Of a DNA stretch of 64,000 bases, positions 59,733-64,000 are shown piece by piece (position 1 is the first letter of the stretch; each line of letters begins with the position of its first letter). The position numbers and the translations under genes were made by a program. This DNA comes from Desulfobacter sp. (lineage in GTDB: Bacteria > Desulfobacterota > Desulfobacteria > Desulfobacterales > Desulfobacteraceae). The stretch spans positions 5,080,001 to 5,144,000 of the forward strand of contig CP054837.1 of the NCBI GenBank assembly GCA_028768525.1, in the 5' to 3' direction. The notes under the pieces were generated by a model. It was not told the DNA's origin, made no database searches, and saw nothing but the letters and a program-made list of their open reading frames with translations.

Positions 59733-60653
59733 ATGAATGAGATAGAAGACGATGACATAGCCCCCCGGGAAGATCCGAATCGGAAAATGAGCCGGGAGGA
59801 AATCATTAAAGCGGTGACCGAGCCGGGGGTTGAAGCCTCAACCGAAAAACGGTTTCTGGTGATTCCTTCCCTGGCATCCGAAAAGGTGGTTCTGGAGGAA
59901 TTTCTGGACGGCCTGGGCCTTGCGCCGGATTCCAAAAAATATGAGATCCTGAAGGCCTATTGCAGTGAGAAGACTGCTTCTCTCATAGACATCAAGGCCA
60001 TGATCCAGAGAATTGAACACCTGACCCCCGAGCAGTTGGATGTCCTTGAGGTGATTTGCCGGCGCCGGGAGTTCTCTGCAAAAAGAATCCTGGATGTCAT
60101 CCAATCCATTAAAAAAACCGGAACCACCAAACTGCTTGCCCTCCGTGCCTTTGTGGACCTGGACCGGGTTGGGCCGGGTCCCCTTAACCGTTTTTTTTCA
60201 GTGATACTGCCCCAGGGCAGCCCCCAGGAAATGGGTAGGGAACAATACGAACAGGAGCTAAGGGAGAAGGCCATGCGCCCGGACCAGGTGGATGCCTTCT
60301 ACACCCTGTGCACCGAAGTGCCGGCCATCTCCCACGGCAACGCCATATCCCTCCTTTTAAGAATCCGGAGTTTCGGCTTGCAGCATAGCCGGTTAATCAG
60401 CAAGTTCCTCAAGGCTGGTGTCTGCTTCGGGGAAAAGCATATTACCGATGACAATATTGTGGGGCTGGTTAATCTGCTTCAAAGCCTGCCGGAGCTAACC
60501 GATTCCGAAAGGTTCAACAAGATGGTTAAAAAAATGTCCAGGAGGCCGGACAACCAAAAAAAAGATTTCCAGTATCTTCTCCAGGCCTTCAGGGATGAAG
60601 TTGAAAGCGAGCAGCGTTCAGCTTCAGGTATCCGGAGCCTGTTTAAGGGCTGA
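59733..60653 (+). CDS. Unknown protein, first of a tandem paralogous pair
   Basis: This 306-residue, apparently all-helical cytosolic protein has an acidic start (MNEIEDDDIAPRED) and segments RKMSREEIIKAVTE, LVIPSL, VGPGPLNRFFSVILPQGSPQEMG and RRPDNQKKDFQYLLQAF. There is no signal, membrane segment or known motif. The adjacent gene encodes a clear paralogue aligned along its whole length. Function is unknown; helical-repeat scaffolding is only a guess. Confidence 0.75.
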   Translation: MNEIEDDDIAPREDPNRKMSREEIIKAVTEPGVEASTEKRFLVIPSLASEKVVLEEFLDGLGLAPDSKKYEILKAYCSEKTASLIDIKAMIQRIEHLTPEQLDVLEVICRRREFSAKRILDVIQSIKKTGTTKLLALRAFVDLDRVGPGPLNRFFSVILPQGSPQEMGREQYEQELREKAMRPDQVDAFYTLCTEVPAISHGNAISLLLRIRSFGLQHSRLISKFLKAGVCFGEKHITDDNIVGLVNLLQSLPELTDSERFNKMVKKMSRRPDNQKKDFQYLLQAFRDEVESEQRSASGIRSLFKG

Positions 60654-60681
60654 AACTTAACTTCACCATTGGGAGCGGCAT

Positions 60682-61608
60682 ATGAGCGATATCAATGAGA
60701 ACACCCCATTGAGGAACCACAACCGGAAAATGACCCGCCGGGAAATTATAAAGGCGGTGACTGAGTCCGGTGAAGAGGAAGTCAAAAAAAAGAAGCTGCT
60801 GGTGATCCCGTCCCTGAATGAGGAAAAGGTCGATTTTAAGCAGATCGCCCAGGGGCTGAATGTGGAACCGGATTCCACCCGGTATAATATTTTAAAAATC
60901 CTGTGCGAGGGAAAGAGCGTCACCCTGATCGATATTAAGGTCCTGATCCAGCGCATGGAAGACTTGAATGCCGAACAGCTCGGTATCCTCAAGGTGATTT
61001 GCCAGGAAAAGGGATTCACTGCCAAAAATATTCTCAACGCCGTACTGCCCATTAAGAAATTCGGAAAGGAAAGATTGCTTATCCTTCGCGCCTTTGTTGA
61101 CCTTAAAGGCGGGGGGCCCGGACCGCTGAACCGGTTTTTCACGGCGGCACTGCCCCAGGGCAATCCCAAGGAACTGGGCAAGGAGGGGTATGAAAAAGAG
61201 CTTCAGGAGAAATTGATACGTCCGGATCAGGCAACGGTTTTTTACAATATCTGCTATGGAGTAAAAGAGACAACCCCCAGCACCGCCATCCAGGCCCTGC
61301 CCAAGATCAGGCAGCTCAGGCCCCAGCATACCCAGTTTTTAAACACGTTTCTCAAAGAGTATTCTGTTTTCGGCAAAAAGCCCATAAACAACGATACCAT
61401 CCTCGGGCTCATCAATCTTTTTTTGACCCTGCCGGAATTTCAGGATGTTGTAAGATTCCGAAAATTCATCAAAAAATTATCCAGTAAGCCCGACGACAAG
61501 AAAAACGATTTTCAGTTTCTTGTTCACACCTTTAAAACGGAAATCGAAGCCGAAAAGGCAGCCGCCGGCGGTGGCTTTGCCGCCGGCATTAAAAAAATAT
61601 TCAGTTGA
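60682..61608 (+). CDS. Unknown protein, second of a tandem paralogous pair
   Basis: This 308-residue paralogue of the preceding gene shares RKMTRREIIKAVTE, LLVIPSL, LIDIKVLIQRMEDL, GGPGPLNRFFTAALPQGNPKELG, RPDQ and a C-terminal KPDDKKNDFQFLVHTF block. The 28-base intergenic gap carries a sequence (GGGAGCGGCATATGA) close to the GGAAGCGGCATATGA before the first gene, showing that the duplication included the translation signal. Function is unknown. Confidence 0.75.
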   Translation: MSDINENTPLRNHNRKMTRREIIKAVTESGEEEVKKKKLLVIPSLNEEKVDFKQIAQGLNVEPDSTRYNILKILCEGKSVTLIDIKVLIQRMEDLNAEQLGILKVICQEKGFTAKNILNAVLPIKKFGKERLLILRAFVDLKGGGPGPLNRFFTAALPQGNPKELGKEGYEKELQEKLIRPDQATVFYNICYGVKETTPSTAIQALPKIRQLRPQHTQFLNTFLKEYSVFGKKPINNDTILGLINLFLTLPEFQDVVRFRKFIKKLSSKPDDKKNDFQFLVHTFKTEIEAEKAAAGGGFAAGIKKIFS

Positions 61609-61626
61609 TCCGTACGCCTCGGCCGG

Positions 61627-62568
61627 CTATGGTCCCACGTATTCCAGGTGGGTAATGAAGAACAGGGTCAGGGCCAGGGCACAGGCGATCACGGGGGTGA
61701 GAAACCAGGCCAGGAAAATCCCCCTGAGGGTGGCCCGGCTCACCGTGTTGGTGCCCTTGATTATCCCGATGCCCAAAAGCCCGCCAATGATGGCCTGGGA
61801 GCTGGATACGGGGACCCCGATGAGGGTGTAGATGTGGATGGTGAGTCCCAGGGAAATGGAAACCATTAACGCCGAAAAAGGGTCCAATTTCACCAGTTTG
61901 TTCCCCACGGTTTCCATGACATGCCGGGAAAATGTCAGTATACCCAGGGCGATACTGGCCCCGCCGATGAGGGCTGCCTGGAATACGGTGAGTTTGCCGG
62001 CGCCCACAAATACGGCGGTGACGTTGGCGACATTGTTGGCACCCAGGGCATAGGCACCGTAGGAACCGAAGATGACAAAGCCGATTTTCATGAGCCGGTC
62101 CGAGGTGAATAGGCTCATTTTGACCCGGTTATAAAAAAAGGCACAGACCTTATACAGGGCAAAGGCGATAAGGGCCCCGCCGATGGGGGTGGTGAACCAG
62201 CAGGCGGCGACTTTTCCCAATCCGGAAATGTTCAGCTGGTGGTTCATGATGCCCACGCCGATGATGGCGCCCACCACGGCCTGGGAGGTGGAGACGGGCC
62301 AGCCGGCCAGGGTCATGATGCTCACGGCCAGGGCCGCAGCCACTGAGGCGATAACGGCCTGGGAGAGTTCGAAAGTGGTCAGGCCCTGCAGGGTTTCAAT
62401 ACCGGCCTGGCCGGAAATCACAGACCCCAGGAGTACAAAAAATGCCGCCAGGATTGCCGCGGTCCAGAATTTCATCATCCTGGCCCCGACGGCCGTTCCG
62501 AATACATTGGAGGCATCGTTGGCACCCAGGGCCCAGCCCATGAAAATGCCGCCCAAAAGGGAAACCAT
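61627..62568 (-). CDS. pit: PiT-family inorganic phosphate permease
   Basis: This 313-residue carrier of the PHO4/PiT family has about nine membrane segments. The duplicated signature motifs are present: GANDASNVFGTAVGARMMKF at the start and GANNVANVTAVFVGAG in the second half. It imports phosphate (possibly metal-phosphate) with a cation. It follows the DUF47 gene immediately (stop and start adjacent), the common PiT-accessory pair. The size is at the short end of the family. Confidence 0.92.
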   Translation of the reverse strand: MVSLLGGIFMGWALGANDASNVFGTAVGARMMKFWTAAILAAFFVLLGSVISGQAGIETLQGLTTFELSQAVIASVAAALAVSIMTLAGWPVSTSQAVVGAIIGVGIMNHQLNISGLGKVAACWFTTPIGGALIAFALYKVCAFFYNRVKMSLFTSDRLMKIGFVIFGSYGAYALGANNVANVTAVFVGAGKLTVFQAALIGGASIALGILTFSRHVMETVGNKLVKLDPFSALMVSISLGLTIHIYTLIGVPVSSSQAIIGGLLGIGIIKGTNTVSRATLRGIFLAWFLTPVIACALALTLFFITHLEYVGP

Positions 62569-63219
62569 TTATACCTGCCTTTTTAATGCGAGAATATTCA
62601 TTCGCTTGGAAACCCGGTCCGCCTGGTCCGAAATGTCGCCCAGCTTAAGGATGAGATCCCGGAGCTGGAGCTTCAGGAATGGATCCATATCTGAATTGAA
62701 CACCGATTTAATCAGTTTTTTCTCAATATGGTCGCAATAGCTTTCCTTTTGGTCCACCTGCTTCATGAATTCCCGGATGCCTTTTTCTTTTTTCACCAGA
62801 CAGTTCACCTGCAGGGGGATGATGCGGCAGGCCTTCATGCTGGCATCAATGAGGTCCCTGAGATCCGGTATCATATGATTTGGAAGCAGCAGATGCTGGT
62901 ATTTGATCATGGACAGGACGGTTTCCATAATACCGGGGATTTTGTCCAGGGCCAAGATCAGCCTCATAATGTCTTCCCTGGAGTCTGGGATCAGGATTTT
63001 GCCGTACATGAGGTTGTTTAATTCGTTTTTTATATCGTCGGCTTTGGACTCGTATTTGTGGGTCTGATTCTTGAGGAAATTGAATTCCTCGCAATAGGGG
63101 TCATTGATGCATGAAAAAATGGCCTTTTGGAATGCCTCGCAGCTGAGGTTGAAATTTTCCAGATAGGCGTAGATCAGTTTCTCGACTTTTTTTTCTTTTT
63201 GGAAAAACAATTTAAACAT
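62569..63219 (-). CDS. DUF47/PhoU-like phosphate transport regulator
   Basis: This 216-residue helical protein with KADDIKNELNNLMYGKILIPDSREDIMRLILALDKIPGIMETVLSMIKY is typical of DUF47 proteins. They are PhoU-like and commonly encoded with PiT transporters, probably adjusting their activity. It lies between the phosphatidylserine decarboxylase gene and pit on the same strand. Confidence 0.9.
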   Translation of the reverse strand: MFKLFFQKEKKVEKLIYAYLENFNLSCEAFQKAIFSCINDPYCEEFNFLKNQTHKYESKADDIKNELNNLMYGKILIPDSREDIMRLILALDKIPGIMETVLSMIKYQHLLLPNHMIPDLRDLIDASMKACRIIPLQVNCLVKKEKGIREFMKQVDQKESYCDHIEKKLIKSVFNSDMDPFLKLQLRDLILKLGDISDQADRVSKRMNILALKRQV

Positions 63220-63275
63220 TCGGGATGCGCTGTCCTTATAATTTAAAATGGTCAGAGGGCTTTGACGCCGTGGGG

Positions 63276-64000
63276 TTAAACAATCCTGAAAAGGGGGCTG
63301 CCTGTTTTTACGGCTGTCCCAGGGGTTGCCGCAGGGGACGCCATATCCCGGGGCAGGAGAATGACAAGGGTGGAGCCCATGTTAAATCGTCCCATTTCCT
63401 CATTCTGGCGGACCTGCCTGTTAACGGGAATACGCCGGCCGGGGGTGAACGGTGCGGAATGGGCCGTCATTTCAATGGAGCCCACAAAGGTGGCACCCAC
63501 GGCCACCACATGGAAACGATGTTCCCTGGCGGTGAAGCTGGCGGTTACCCGTTCGTTGCGGATAAACAGGTTTTTAATATGGTTGACCCCGGCCCTGTTT
63601 ACAGGAAAAAGCCGGTTGCCAAGATGGGTGAGCTGGTCCAGGCGGCTGTCCAGGGGGTAATGGTAGCGGTGGTAATTGGATGGGGAAAGGTAGACGACGG
63701 CCAGCCACCAGCCCTTTTCCCAGTCTTCGGTCATACCTGTCAGCTGGGACACCCTGTACTGCCAGCCTTTAACCTGGGTGGCCGCATCGGTGTTGATCTC
63801 TTGCAGTTCCGCCAGAACACCGTCGGCAGGGGATAGAAATGCGTTGGGATCGGCTGTTAGGGGCCTGGTTTCCGGGTTCAGGGGCCGGACAAAAAATTTT
63901 TGCAGGGAAGGGTAGTCCGATAGGCTGCCCCGGTAATCTTTCATATCGATATTATAAACAGCGGCAAATCGCCTGATTAATGCCTTGACCAGAAAACCGG
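63276..64000 (-). CDS. psd: Phosphatidylserine decarboxylase, partial at the window edge
   Basis: This pyruvoyl enzyme converts phosphatidylserine to phosphatidylethanolamine at the inner membrane. Visible are FLSPADGVL, the SPSNYHRYHYPLDSRL motif, and the self-cleavage motif MGSTLVIL (Gly-Ser-Thr) near the C-terminus. The first ATG in the frame is at 63944, but the frame continues in family-like sequence (ALIRRFAAVYNID) to the window end, so the true start lies beyond 64000. The gene seems intact otherwise. Confidence 0.9.
   Translation of the reverse strand, partial: GFLVKALIRRFAAVYNIDMKDYRGSLSDYPSLQKFFVRPLNPETRPLTADPNAFLSPADGVLAELQEINTDAATQVKGWQYRVSQLTGMTEDWEKGWWLAVVYLSPSNYHRYHYPLDSRLDQLTHLGNRLFPVNRAGVNHIKNLFIRNERVTASFTAREHRFHVVAVGATFVGSIEMTAHSAPFTPGRRIPVNRQVRQNEEMGRFNMGSTLVILLPRDMASPAATPGTAVKTGSPLFRIV

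Noticed and set aside
1..64000. CRISPR arrays, tRNA and rRNA genes
   Set aside because: No series of regularly spaced direct repeats and no cloverleaf- or rRNA-like sequence was noticed in the intergenic regions; a tRNAscan or Infernal run could still find something that I missed.

Overview
The window looks like chromosome from a strictly anaerobic, sulfate-reducing-type deltaproteobacterium (Desulfobacterales-like). This is inferred from gene content: two pyrogallol-transhydroxylase-type molybdoenzymes, an SdhAB module with HdrB/HdrC-like subunits, TRAP transport, an ADP-forming acyl-CoA synthetase, a CoA-transferase/GNAT fusion and sigma-54 control. No rRNA or tRNA gene was seen, so the taxonomy is indirect.

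Region 1 (1-14,700) is AT-rich, acquired DNA. It holds an IS21-type istA/istB element, an IS3-family element with a textbook A_AAA_AAG frameshift site, an attC-like hairpin beside a small membrane-protein gene, and a probable defence island: an FRG-domain protein, a 1290-residue protein with a C-terminal PD-(D/E)XK-like motif, and a NACHT NTPase ending in pentapeptide repeats.

Region 2 (14,700-33,600) is GC-rich and metabolic. A minus-strand operon dctP-dctQ-dctM-mobA-AEC carries out organic-acid import and molybdenum-cofactor guanylylation. It faces a plus-strand operon for a molybdopterin oxidoreductase of the pyrogallol transhydroxylase family and its FeS subunit. Then come UspA plus ADP-forming acyl-CoA synthetase, an MFS carrier, a cytidylate-kinase-like/BON protein, an amidohydrolase, and an HdrC-HdrB-SdhB-SdhA operon. 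A solitary copy of the IS21-type end lies just upstream of that operon.

Region 3 (33,700-42,000) holds a clear cobalamin riboswitch. It precedes a two-gene operon: an acyl-CoA-synthetase-like protein with a degenerate ATP-binding loop, and a butyrate kinase-phosphotransbutyrylase fusion. Several AT-rich orphan genes, a 20-bp tandem repeat that forms leader micro-ORFs, and a nested-hairpin element follow.

Region 4 (42,000-49,600) is a second transhydroxylase locus. A sigma-54 activator and a CoA-transferase/GNAT fusion diverge from a large subunit that carries an N-terminal SCP2-like extension, and its FeS subunit. A -24/-12 promoter lies in front of the latter pair.

Region 5 (49,600-64,000) holds a PAS hybrid histidine kinase, a DUF3124 protein, a complete peptide/nickel-type ABC importer (SBP, two permeases, two ATPases) with an M24 aminopeptidase, a tandem pair of unknown paralogues, a DUF47-PiT phosphate transport pair, and a phosphatidylserine decarboxylase cut by the window edge.

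Taken together, regions 2-4 suggest uptake and anaerobic breakdown of hydroxylated aromatic or related acids: transhydroxylation, CoA activation, energy recovery through acyl-CoA/acyl-phosphate, and fumarate/succinate electron transfer. The substrate cannot be read from the sequence.
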